Shown here piece by piece: positions 34,153 to 41,528 of a stretch of 64,000 nucleotides of DNA. The DNA comes from CAZAMP01 sp964486455 (GTDB lineage Bacteria > Eisenbacteria > RBG-16-71-46 > CAZAMP01). The stretch is taken from assembly GCA_964486455.1 (NCBI GenBank), contig CAZAMP010000002.1, positions 62,001-126,000 on the forward strand, given 5' to 3'. A program made the position numbers and the translations under genes. The notes beneath the pieces are model-generated. The model did no database searches. It saw only the letters and a program-made list of their open reading frames with translations, and was not told where the DNA came from. The stretch's first letter is position 1. Each line of letters opens with the position of its first letter.

Positions 34153-36210
34153 CTAGCCAGCCGGACTGGCCCACACACCCCCGCGGATCGGATCAACGCG
34201 GCGCGGCGTGACGAACAGCTCGTCTCCGATCTCGAAGTGAAGATCAATCGGAAGAAGCAGCGGTGTTTCCAGGAGGTACTCCGGAAAGAACACGACCGGC
34301 CGCCCACCCGGGCGTATCTGGCTCACGATCCCCATCAGCCGCTCACCGCGAAGGGTATCGAGCTTGCAGAGAAGCCAGAAGCGTCGCCGCCGGCGCTCCA
34401 CCATTCGAACCTCCCCCGCCCGAGAATCGAGCTGCGGGACGAGAACGGACAGATCGTCGAGCGTGTAGGGAAGCGGCTCGCCATTGAGCGCTGCCGCGAG
34501 CTGACGTTGGTGGATGAGATCCTGATACCGCCGGATCGGACTCGTGCCCTGGCAGTACGCCTCGACGCCCAGAAACGAGTGTGGTCCCGGATCCAGGCCC
34601 GCGACCGAAGGCTTCAGGAGCCGGATGATGCGCGGGAAGTAGAGCGAATCGTCGGGATCCGGGAAAGCGGAGGTGTCCGTCGCCTCAGGTTGCGTTTTGA
34701 AGACGGCCGGAATCCCGCGTCCCCTGAAGAAGAGGGCGAGCTGCTCGTTGAAGAACACCATCAGCTCCGAGATCAATCGGTGCGACATCGTATCGCTGAT
34801 GACGATCCGTGTCCGGATGTCATCCCGTCCGGGCTCGATGACGAGATCCGGCAGCAAGGTGACCTTCGCTCCGCGCGCTTCCCGGCGCTTCTGAAGAGTC
34901 TCGATGAGTGACTGCCGCCGAGTCCAGTCGGGGTCATTCTTCAGGCGTCGATCCGCTTCCTCGTAATCCAGACGGTAGTCCGAACGAACCGTGCTCCGTG
35001 CGAACCGTTGCTCCGTGACCTCGCCGGTCGACGACAGCACGAACGAAAAAGAGAACGCGTGTCGGGTCTCGGACGGATCAAGCGACAGGTGCGACACCAA
35101 CTCCTTCGGAAAGAGGTGATGAACGACCTCCGGGAGGTAGACCGACTCACTTCGGTCCTGTGCCCACCGGTCGAGCGAGCCGTCCTTCGACACCCATCGG
35201 TCGACGTCTGCGACATGGATCCAGACGCGCCAGGCGTCACCCTCCTCCTTGATGCTGATGGCGTCGTCCAAGTCCATCGTCTCCGCCGAATCGATCGTGA
35301 AGGTCGGTAGATCGGTGAGATCTTCCGAGGGCATGTCCTTCGGCTCGAGCGACGCGCACTCGACGGCGATCGCGTCGGGAATCGGCAGTCCGATCCCATT
35401 GCGAACGGCGATCAGGTCTTCTCGATAGGGATCCCAGAGGCCGGCGCGTGCGAGAATCTGGACGGCATGATTCTCATCCCTCAATGTGATGAGATCTCCC
35501 CCGTAAGACGCCCGCGGGACTGCGGATTCGCTGACGATCTCCTCACGGAGTTCCATCAGCCAGCCGCGCGTGACCTCGCTCAGCGCGTCCGGCAAGATCT
35601 TGCCGGCCAGAAGCAGCCGAAGCTCGGGCAGCAGCGTCTTCTTTTCCTGTGACTTCCGTTCGCGCAGGAGCCTGGCCCGTTCCGCCTTCTTTATCTCACG
35701 CCTTTTCCGCTCCTCGGCCTCGCGCCGTCTGTCCTCGAGGGCCGTGTCGTGGAGCGGAACATATCCCTCGGAATCGGGAACGAACGGGCTGCGTTCGGTG
35801 TTCAAGGCGAAGAGCAGCGCGCCCCTTTCCTCGGGTGTGCCGCCCGAATCGAAGAGAAGGTCGGCAAGCTCCGAAATCGGGTACGGACGCGGCTCGGCGA
35901 GAGTACACTCACGGAGCAGATCGAGATCGATCGACTCCGAACGTTGGTTCAAGGCATCTGTTTCGCGTTGAATCAGCGCGCGTTGCTCCTCGCTTCCTTG
36001 AGGAATCTCGACGTGTCCTACCGGCCCATAGTGGTCGAGATCGGTGGGGAAGCGTCGGATGCGTCCCTCCGGCGTCAGCGCGCGCATCGAGCCCTCGTGG
36101 GGGGGCTCGACGATCACGGCGAGATCGATCCCCTTCTTTCGAAGGAGTAGTATCAGTGTGCCGGTCGCGAAAGCCGGTGCGTTTCGCTCCGCCGATCTGC
36201 TATCTGCCAA
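34153..36210 (-). CDS. RNase II / RNB-family exoribonuclease
   Basis: 685 residues from a TTG start with GAGGGACC upstream. The RNB domain spans about 300-630: TIDSAETMDLDDAISI (the catalytic Asp cluster), IHVADVDRWV, YLPEVVHHLFPKELV, and SPIRRYQDLIHQRQL. A long basic coiled stretch (about 160-195, REAEERKRREIKKAERARLL) is unusual. The N-terminus lacks clear cold-shock domains, and the C-terminal S1-like part is reduced. It should degrade single-stranded RNA 3'-5' in the cytoplasm. The layout is closer to the plant/cyanobacterial RNB group than to E. coli RNase R. Confidence 0.88.
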   Translation of the reverse strand: MADSRSAERNAPAFATGTLILLLRKKGIDLAVIVEPPHEGSMRALTPEGRIRRFPTDLDHYGPVGHVEIPQGSEEQRALIQRETDALNQRSESIDLDLLRECTLAEPRPYPISELADLLFDSGGTPEERGALLFALNTERSPFVPDSEGYVPLHDTALEDRRREAEERKRREIKKAERARLLRERKSQEKKTLLPELRLLLAGKILPDALSEVTRGWLMELREEIVSESAVPRASYGGDLITLRDENHAVQILARAGLWDPYREDLIAVRNGIGLPIPDAIAVECASLEPKDMPSEDLTDLPTFTIDSAETMDLDDAISIKEEGDAWRVWIHVADVDRWVSKDGSLDRWAQDRSESVYLPEVVHHLFPKELVSHLSLDPSETRHAFSFSFVLSSTGEVTEQRFARSTVRSDYRLDYEEADRRLKNDPDWTRRQSLIETLQKRREARGAKVTLLPDLVIEPGRDDIRTRIVISDTMSHRLISELMVFFNEQLALFFRGRGIPAVFKTQPEATDTSAFPDPDDSLYFPRIIRLLKPSVAGLDPGPHSFLGVEAYCQGTSPIRRYQDLIHQRQLAAALNGEPLPYTLDDLSVLVPQLDSRAGEVRMVERRRRRFWLLCKLDTLRGERLMGIVSQIRPGGRPVVFFPEYLLETPLLLPIDLHFEIGDELFVTPRRVDPIRGGVWASPAG

Positions 36211-36317
36211 TGGTCCCTCGTGATGAAGCGGGGGGATGTCCTATCGATCCCGCGCGGGCCGGGGATCGACGGGGAGCGGACGCGGAATCCGAAGGGTGGC
36301 GGGGTTCTGAAATGCCC

Positions 36318-36346
36318 TTGAAGGTCGGCCCCAAGCTTCTTATCCT
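36318..36346 (+). promoter_or_regulatory. Candidate promoter for 36431 operon
   Basis: TTGAAG (36318-36323), 17-base spacer, TATCCT (36341-36346). Four of six matches in each; leader about 80 bases. Confidence 0.4.
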
Positions 36347-36430
36347 TTCATGCCAATCCAAAGTGCCTGGACATGCGCGGTGCTTTCCGAACGGCTCCGC
36401 GCAGCAAATCGAGGGGAGTCCAAGAAGATA

Positions 36431-37189
36431 ATGAGTAAACGACTCTATCATACCGCCTTTCTCCTTCTCACGGTTTTTTCGTGGCTGCTGGCCGGACCGG
36501 CGGAGGCGCTCGAGCAGAAGAAGGTCACGGACGTATGGCCACTAGGTCAACGCCAGCAGTATCTCTACTACCTTAATGGAGAACTCGCCGGTGAGAGTTG
36601 GATGGAGATAAGAGAGATTCCCCGTAGCGGCGGTGTGCGCCTCGAGATGGTGAACACCGTCGACGTGGACGGCCAGCCGTTCGGCGCGCGAATGACGGTG
36701 GAGGGAAAGTCGGTCGCCGAGATCGACGAGTGGGGACGTCCCGTCTCGTACGAGTTGGAGCTCGAGCGTCCTCAGGGATTCTCCACGATGGAGGCACTCT
36801 TCGCCTATCCCGACGTCGAGATGCGGATCATCACTCCCGATGGTGAGAGAGAGACCCACGCGAGATATCATGAGGAATCCGTCTTCCTCGATTTCGTCTT
36901 CATCGGCCCGTTCGATCTGGCGTTTCTTCTCGATCCCGTCAATCCGTCGGCGACCCGTATGAAGCGAAACTACTTCGTACCGCAGCTCGAGGTGAACATC
37001 CTCACCGACCTAAACGTGGATGGGGAAGAGGACATAACGCTTGATGACGGCACGACCCATCACACGGTCAAGGTGCGCATTCCGGCCGTGTTGACCGACC
37101 TCTGGCTCGGGGCCGACGGTCGAGTTCTGAAGGCGATCGTGGCCAGTGAGCAACTCGAGATACGCGCCGGCAAGACAGAAACCCCGTGA
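36431..37189 (+). CDS. Secreted protein of unknown function
   Basis: 252 residues from ATG 36431 with a signal peptide (TAFLLLTVFSWLLAGPAEA). The mature part is beta-rich with YLNGELAGESWMEI, RLEMVNTVDVDGQPF, and LELERPQGFSTMEA, a shape like lipocalin-type or DUF3108-like periplasmic proteins, but I do not claim a family. The stop overlaps the next start by four bases (GTGA), so it is translationally coupled to the M16-like protein and probably works with it outside the cytoplasm. Confidence 0.7.
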   Translation: MSKRLYHTAFLLLTVFSWLLAGPAEALEQKKVTDVWPLGQRQQYLYYLNGELAGESWMEIREIPRSGGVRLEMVNTVDVDGQPFGARMTVEGKSVAEIDEWGRPVSYELELERPQGFSTMEALFAYPDVEMRIITPDGERETHARYHEESVFLDFVFIGPFDLAFLLDPVNPSATRMKRNYFVPQLEVNILTDLNVDGEEDITLDDGTTHHTVKVRIPAVLTDLWLGADGRVLKAIVASEQLEIRAGKTETP

Positions 37190-38979
37190 CGCTCTCTCGG
37201 CGCGTCGCGGTCGGGTTCCTCGCGTTGCTCATTCCGGCGACGCTTCATGCCTTTGTGCCGTTCGGCTATCACCGTCGGGTCGATTCCGGCTGGACGCTGA
37301 TCGCCGTGTCCGCGCCCATCGACGGGTACTCAGCTTGCGTGATGAACCCGCCGTGTCGTGGAGGCGATCGCGTTGAAGGCGATCGAGCTCTCGTAGAGCT
37401 TTCAACGCGCCGTTTCGCCGGCCATCTGTTGAGACGTTCCCACGGCGAGTCCTTGCATCAGGTGATTCGTGACCTTGCTGACCGAATGTGTGTCCCGGAC
37501 ACTGAGATCCCGGCACCGGGCTTCACCGAAGCGGTACTCCACCTCATTCATCTGGCAGGTGTGCGGCTCGCCGAAATGGAGAACACCGCGTCGGCGCTCC
37601 TTCTCGCCGGAGATCAATCGCCCGCCTCCTTGATGGAGCAGCTTCTCGCCCTGTCGCGAGAGATGCTTCCGCCTGTCGTGTCGCCCGCCGGCGAGGATGT
37701 CGTTTCGCATCCTGCATATGGTTGGTGGCGCCATCTCGAGCGTACCGGTCCCCCGAGGGTCCTGGTCGGTGTGCCCCTTCCCGGCGGCGTATCGATGGTG
37801 ACGCCGGAGCTCCAGATCGCGCTTCAGGCTTTGGAGTATGAACTCGACCAGCGATTGACCGGTCCACAGACGACCGGTTGGGCCGCGAATCACGAGGGCG
37901 CGCTCTGGTGGATCGAGTGGTCGGCGCCGCCCGATTCGCTTCCGGTTCTGCGGACGCTTGTGCGAAGCACGTTGGAGGCGCTACGTGAAGAAGGATTGAC
38001 CGACGCCGAGTTCGAGGCGCATCGCACGTGGCATGCCGAGAAGGACCAAGCCGCCTTCCGCCGGTGGGATCCATGGTTTGAGCGGTATGTCATCGGGGAG
38101 ATGCAGGGTGAGTTACCGGCTCCGCCCGCGGAGCTTCGCCACCGGTGGGACGGGGTAGACGGGCAATCGGTTCGGCAGTTCGTGCTGGCTTTTTTTCCAC
38201 GGGAATTCGTCGCCGTGAGCGTGGGGGCCCTCGCCGCGCGCGAGCCGGCCTGGCCGCCACACGAGGAGCCAACCGAGCGGTGGGGGACCGTCAGACCGTG
38301 GGCCGAAGCCGTGGACGCCGAGACGAGGCACGATCTGGCCTCGGACGCTCTAGCCCGCGCCGCCAAAATGATGTGGCGAAACGGTCCACCGGACAGTCTG
38401 CGTGTGGGCGCGAAATGGGTCCTTGATCGTCCGGGCGCTCCCGTCACCGGCCACGTGATCGAATCGATCCACTTCCCGGAAGCGATCCGACGCGATTTCA
38501 CCCCGTTCGGATCACAAGACGTCATCGCCATGCTGATGGACGGCGGCGAGGGACGGAAAATCTCGAGGAAAGACGACGACACGATTAGCGATGCGGAAGC
38601 GCGGCGGCTCCGCCTCCGCATGCGTCTCGATCCGTGGAACGTGGTCCGTCAGATGCGTGACGCGATCGCCGACGTTCGGTACGACGGCGCCGTCCTGAAG
38701 GGGACTACGTCGTGTCAGGCGCTTCGATGGGTTCGAGACGGCGTGACGACCGTCCTCATGCTCGATTCGCTCGAGGGGCTGCCGCAGTCCATCATCCTTC
38801 ATGGAGTCGATTCACCGGCAACACGCGATGAGCTTCGGTGTTACCAGTATCAAGAGTGGGCCGATTGCCTGTATCCGGGGCGTCTCGAACGCTATACGGG
38901 ACCCCGGCGAGAAGCGGCGTTCGACATCACGGATGTGCGGGCGGGTTGGCGTCTTGCGGGGAAAGATCGGCTCAAGTAA
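37186..38979 (+). CDS. Secreted M16-peptidase-like protein, probably non-catalytic
   Basis: 597 residues from GTG 37186. A signal peptide (VGFLALLIPATLHA) leads a region with ALQALEYELDQRL, TLVRSTLEALREEGLTDAEFEAHR and QFVLAFFPREFVAVSVG. These resemble the second (non-metal) half of M16 zinc peptidases, where such helices and strands are conserved. No HxxEH motif occurs, so it is unlikely to cut peptides itself. It is coupled to the upstream secreted protein. The M16 link is a pattern judgement; the C-terminal 200 residues are unassigned. Confidence 0.5.
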   Translation: MTLSRRVAVGFLALLIPATLHAFVPFGYHRRVDSGWTLIAVSAPIDGYSACVMNPPCRGGDRVEGDRALVELSTRRFAGHLLRRSHGESLHQVIRDLADRMCVPDTEIPAPGFTEAVLHLIHLAGVRLAEMENTASALLLAGDQSPASLMEQLLALSREMLPPVVSPAGEDVVSHPAYGWWRHLERTGPPRVLVGVPLPGGVSMVTPELQIALQALEYELDQRLTGPQTTGWAANHEGALWWIEWSAPPDSLPVLRTLVRSTLEALREEGLTDAEFEAHRTWHAEKDQAAFRRWDPWFERYVIGEMQGELPAPPAELRHRWDGVDGQSVRQFVLAFFPREFVAVSVGALAAREPAWPPHEEPTERWGTVRPWAEAVDAETRHDLASDALARAAKMMWRNGPPDSLRVGAKWVLDRPGAPVTGHVIESIHFPEAIRRDFTPFGSQDVIAMLMDGGEGRKISRKDDDTISDAEARRLRLRMRLDPWNVVRQMRDAIADVRYDGAVLKGTTSCQALRWVRDGVTTVLMLDSLEGLPQSIILHGVDSPATRDELRCYQYQEWADCLYPGRLERYTGPRREAAFDITDVRAGWRLAGKDRLK

Positions 38980-39052
38980 TCTGTCTCCGTTGTCATGTTT
39001 GATTTCACTTCAGAGCGCGCCGGGTGCGGCTTGTGGAGGGAGGGGAGATACG

Positions 39053-40471
39053 ATGCGTGGGTTCATCATCGGGGCGGGACTCGTCGTCGGCATGACGGTC
39101 CTGACCTCAGGATGGATGGCCGTTCCGGTAGCCGCGATGGAGGAAGGCGTTCCGGAGGACTTCGATTGCGCTGAGGTCGGCCATCTGTGGGAGGATGCCG
39201 ACAAAGTCGAGCTCGTGGACGCGTCGCGCCATTTCCGGAGCACACGGCTCTACTTCAGTCAGAAGCTGTTCCGCAAGGCCGCGCGCGAGGCGGAAATCGC
39301 CATCAAGCTGGATTTGACCGAGGCGAAGTTCTTCATGCGGGGCGGCATGGCATACGCGGAGCTCGGTTGCTACATCGCGGCCGGCAATGCCTTCGCCACC
39401 GCGCTCAGGATGGTCGAGGGAATCGAGAAGGAAGAGAAGCTCGTAACGAACATCAAGAACAACCGGGCGCACTACTGGACGTATCGATTCAACGAGGCCA
39501 TCGGTCTCTTGGAGGAGGATGATCTCGACGGTGCCGCGAGGGAGTTCTCGAACGCCATTTCGATCGATTCCACCGATGTGCGTGCCTACCGGAATCTCGG
39601 TGTCGTCTACCTGCGGCTCAAGGAGAATCATCAGGCGCTCGCGACGTTCACGGAGGCGCTCGCGCTCGATCCCTCGGATGAACAGACGCGGTACAACTTC
39701 CGGCGAACCACCAATGCCATCGCCGTCGACGAATTCAACCTCGGACTCAACCTCGCCGGTCTCCCCGACAGTCTGGATCGTGGCAAGAGCATGATCACCG
39801 GTGCCATCGGCATGCTCGAAGATGCCATCTCCTGGGAGCCCCCGAACTCGGAGCGGGTCGAGTACGAGGTCAACCTCGGAACATGCAATCAGGCGCTGGG
39901 CCAGGTGGAGCCGGACAGCGCGGCATCCCGTGCCGGCTACTTCCAGGCGATCACGCACTATCGCAAGGCGGCGGTTCTCCGGCAGGCTGTGCTCGAAGAG
40001 GAAGGAAAGCTGGCCCCCGGCATCAACGCCGATACCGACTATCTTCGTCCCCTTCTCAGCTGTTTTCTGGCCACCTCGGAGTACGATTCGGTGCTCGTCT
40101 ACGGCCGGATGATGGTCGACATGAATCCGAAGGAGCCGATCGGCTACAACTACATGGCCGAGGCGTTCCGGGGAAAGGGCGAGCAGGAAAAGGCGCTCGT
40201 CTACCTCTTGATGCGCCAGTCGCTCGAAAAGGGCGTGGAAGTCCCGAACATCAACGATCATTTCATCGGCCTCATCACGGTCTATCAGCCGGGCGACGAT
40301 ATCATCAAGGCCACGATGAGCATGGAGTCACCTGAAGAGATCCGGGTGAACAGAGAGAGCGACAACATCTACGAGGCGTGGATCTTCTGGGCGAAAGGGT
40401 ACGCCGACTGCTACTACAACGGCCGCCACGTCGGGAAGGCCGAGTTTGAGCCCGCGGAGATTGTGGAGTAG
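39053..40471 (+). CDS. Secreted TPR-repeat protein
   Basis: 472 residues from ATG 39053 behind GGGAGGGGAG. A signal peptide (FIIGAGLVVGMTVL...AVPVAA) is followed by TPR units, the best at about 145-215 (DLDGAAREFSNAISIDSTDVRAYR, ALATFTEALALDPSD in essence). A second helical region carries long insertions, and the last 90 residues are beta-like (WIFWAKGYADCYYNGRHVGK). It is probably a periplasmic scaffold. It shares the strand and 20-base spacing with the beta-barrel candidate downstream, suggesting an operon. Confidence 0.78.
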   Translation: MRGFIIGAGLVVGMTVLTSGWMAVPVAAMEEGVPEDFDCAEVGHLWEDADKVELVDASRHFRSTRLYFSQKLFRKAAREAEIAIKLDLTEAKFFMRGGMAYAELGCYIAAGNAFATALRMVEGIEKEEKLVTNIKNNRAHYWTYRFNEAIGLLEEDDLDGAAREFSNAISIDSTDVRAYRNLGVVYLRLKENHQALATFTEALALDPSDEQTRYNFRRTTNAIAVDEFNLGLNLAGLPDSLDRGKSMITGAIGMLEDAISWEPPNSERVEYEVNLGTCNQALGQVEPDSAASRAGYFQAITHYRKAAVLRQAVLEEEGKLAPGINADTDYLRPLLSCFLATSEYDSVLVYGRMMVDMNPKEPIGYNYMAEAFRGKGEQEKALVYLLMRQSLEKGVEVPNINDHFIGLITVYQPGDDIIKATMSMESPEEIRVNRESDNIYEAWIFWAKGYADCYYNGRHVGKAEFEPAEIVE

Positions 40472-40490
40472 TTCGAGAGCGGAGAGCCAG

Positions 40491-41219
40491 ATGCGTGTCC
40501 GTAGGGTGAACCGTCTTGCCATGATCTTGGTTACGGTTCTGTCGGTTCTTGTGCCCGCCTCCGTGGCGGCACAACGGTATAACTTCGTCGGGGAGACGGA
40601 GGTCGCCCACTACGCGGGCACGATCAGTGTGGACGACATCATTCCGTCCACGGAAGAGACCCCGTTAGAGGATGTAGGCTACGACCTGCGGTCCATGTCC
40701 GCCGAGCGGGGTGTTGGTGTGGGTTTCCGGCTCGCGCGCCACGTCGGCCATCACTGGACGCTCGAAGCTTCTTGGTCGTACCTGTTCTCTCACCTGGAGG
40801 CGCGGTTCGGGAGCGGCTCCGACACGGACGACGTGACGTATGATCGTCTCGGGATTGTTCAGTACGGTGTCGGATTGCTCTACTATCCGTTCTGGTTTGC
40901 CGACGAGCGGATCGGACCCTTCATTCGGGTCGGCGCAGGTGGCCTCAGCTGGCGCCCGTCCGATGATTTTCCTCTGGAAGCGCGACCCGTCGCGACGCGT
41001 CGGACCGCCGGCCTGTCCGGTGACGTTGGGGGAGGCCTGACGTTCTATGCCACCGAGGATCTGTCTTTTCGCGCCGACTACGCGTGGATCTCAACGGAGC
41101 TGAACCGAGACGCGCTCTTGGCCCTCTCGTTTCCGTTTCCCGAGATCGGATCGAGGAATCTCTCCGCCCATCGGCTCGAGCTAGGTTTCACTCTCCGCCT
41201 CTTCGATACCCGGCTCTGA
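40491..41219 (+). CDS. Outer-membrane beta-barrel candidate
   Basis: 242 residues. A signal peptide (AMILVTVLSVLVPASVAAQ) is followed by alternating amphipathic strands with aromatic ends: GVGFRLARHVGHHWTLEASW, YGVGLLYYPFWF, GPFIRVGAGGLSW, GDVGGGLTFYATEDLSFRAD, and a final strand RLELGFTLRLFDTRL. This is the OmpA/OprF-like small barrel pattern (about eight strands). It lies 20 bases after the TPR protein. No peptidoglycan-binding domain follows. Confidence 0.72.
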   Translation: MRVRRVNRLAMILVTVLSVLVPASVAAQRYNFVGETEVAHYAGTISVDDIIPSTEETPLEDVGYDLRSMSAERGVGVGFRLARHVGHHWTLEASWSYLFSHLEARFGSGSDTDDVTYDRLGIVQYGVGLLYYPFWFADERIGPFIRVGAGGLSWRPSDDFPLEARPVATRRTAGLSGDVGGGLTFYATEDLSFRADYAWISTELNRDALLALSFPFPEIGSRNLSAHRLELGFTLRLFDTRL

Positions 41220-41312
41220 CGCCGAATCGGCCCACCTCAGCCGACATGTGTTCAATCTGATGATAAACCGAGTCAAGGCTAGGAAAATCGGCTCTCCCGA
41301 ATCGGGTTAACC

Positions 41313-41341
41313 TTGTTCCCGATCAGGACTTGAGCTATACT
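41313..41341 (+). promoter_or_regulatory. Candidate promoter for secreted metallopeptidase
   Basis: TTGTTC (41313-41318), 17-base spacer, TATACT (41336-41341). The -10 is strong, the -35 weak (three of six). The -35 lies in a 6-bp inverted repeat, which could be an operator. Confidence 0.45.
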
Positions 41342-41404
41342 TGATAGCGTATAGATACCGTCGTTGTCCCGGCTGCTATCCCCCCGAGTTTGAGCGTTGC
41401 TGCG

Positions 41405-41496
41405 CTTCAGACCTCGACCAGTCGGCTGTGTTCCCTGTCGCTCACCGAAGCCGGTGCTGCGTGTGCCCGGCAGGGGGACGATGGTGTGGTCTGAAG
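41405..41496 (+). ncRNA. Structured 5' leader, possible cis-regulatory RNA
   Basis: A perfect 9-base stem CTTCAGACC (41405-41413) / GGTCTGAAG (41488-41496) closes a 74-base interior holding at least one more hairpin (GCCGG / CCGGC near 41450-41470). It ends 32 bases before the metallopeptidase ATG, inside the long leader predicted from the promoter. No known riboswitch consensus was recognised. Confidence 0.35.
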
Positions 41497-41528
41497 TTCA
41501 CCGGTAACCGTGGAACAGGAGGCACGAG

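Larger units (their letters stand above)
41220..41528. other. Intergenic region with promoter and structured leader
   Basis: 309 bases without a gene. It carries a palindrome ATCGGG (41301-41306) / CCCGAT (41318-41323) over the -35 of the promoter at 41313-41341, then the folded leader at 41405-41496 and a good ribosome site (CAGGAGGC) before 41529. Confidence 0.5.

Noticed and set aside
41405..41496. c-di-GMP or cobalamin riboswitch
   Set aside because: The leader folds, but I could not find the conserved core bases of either class.
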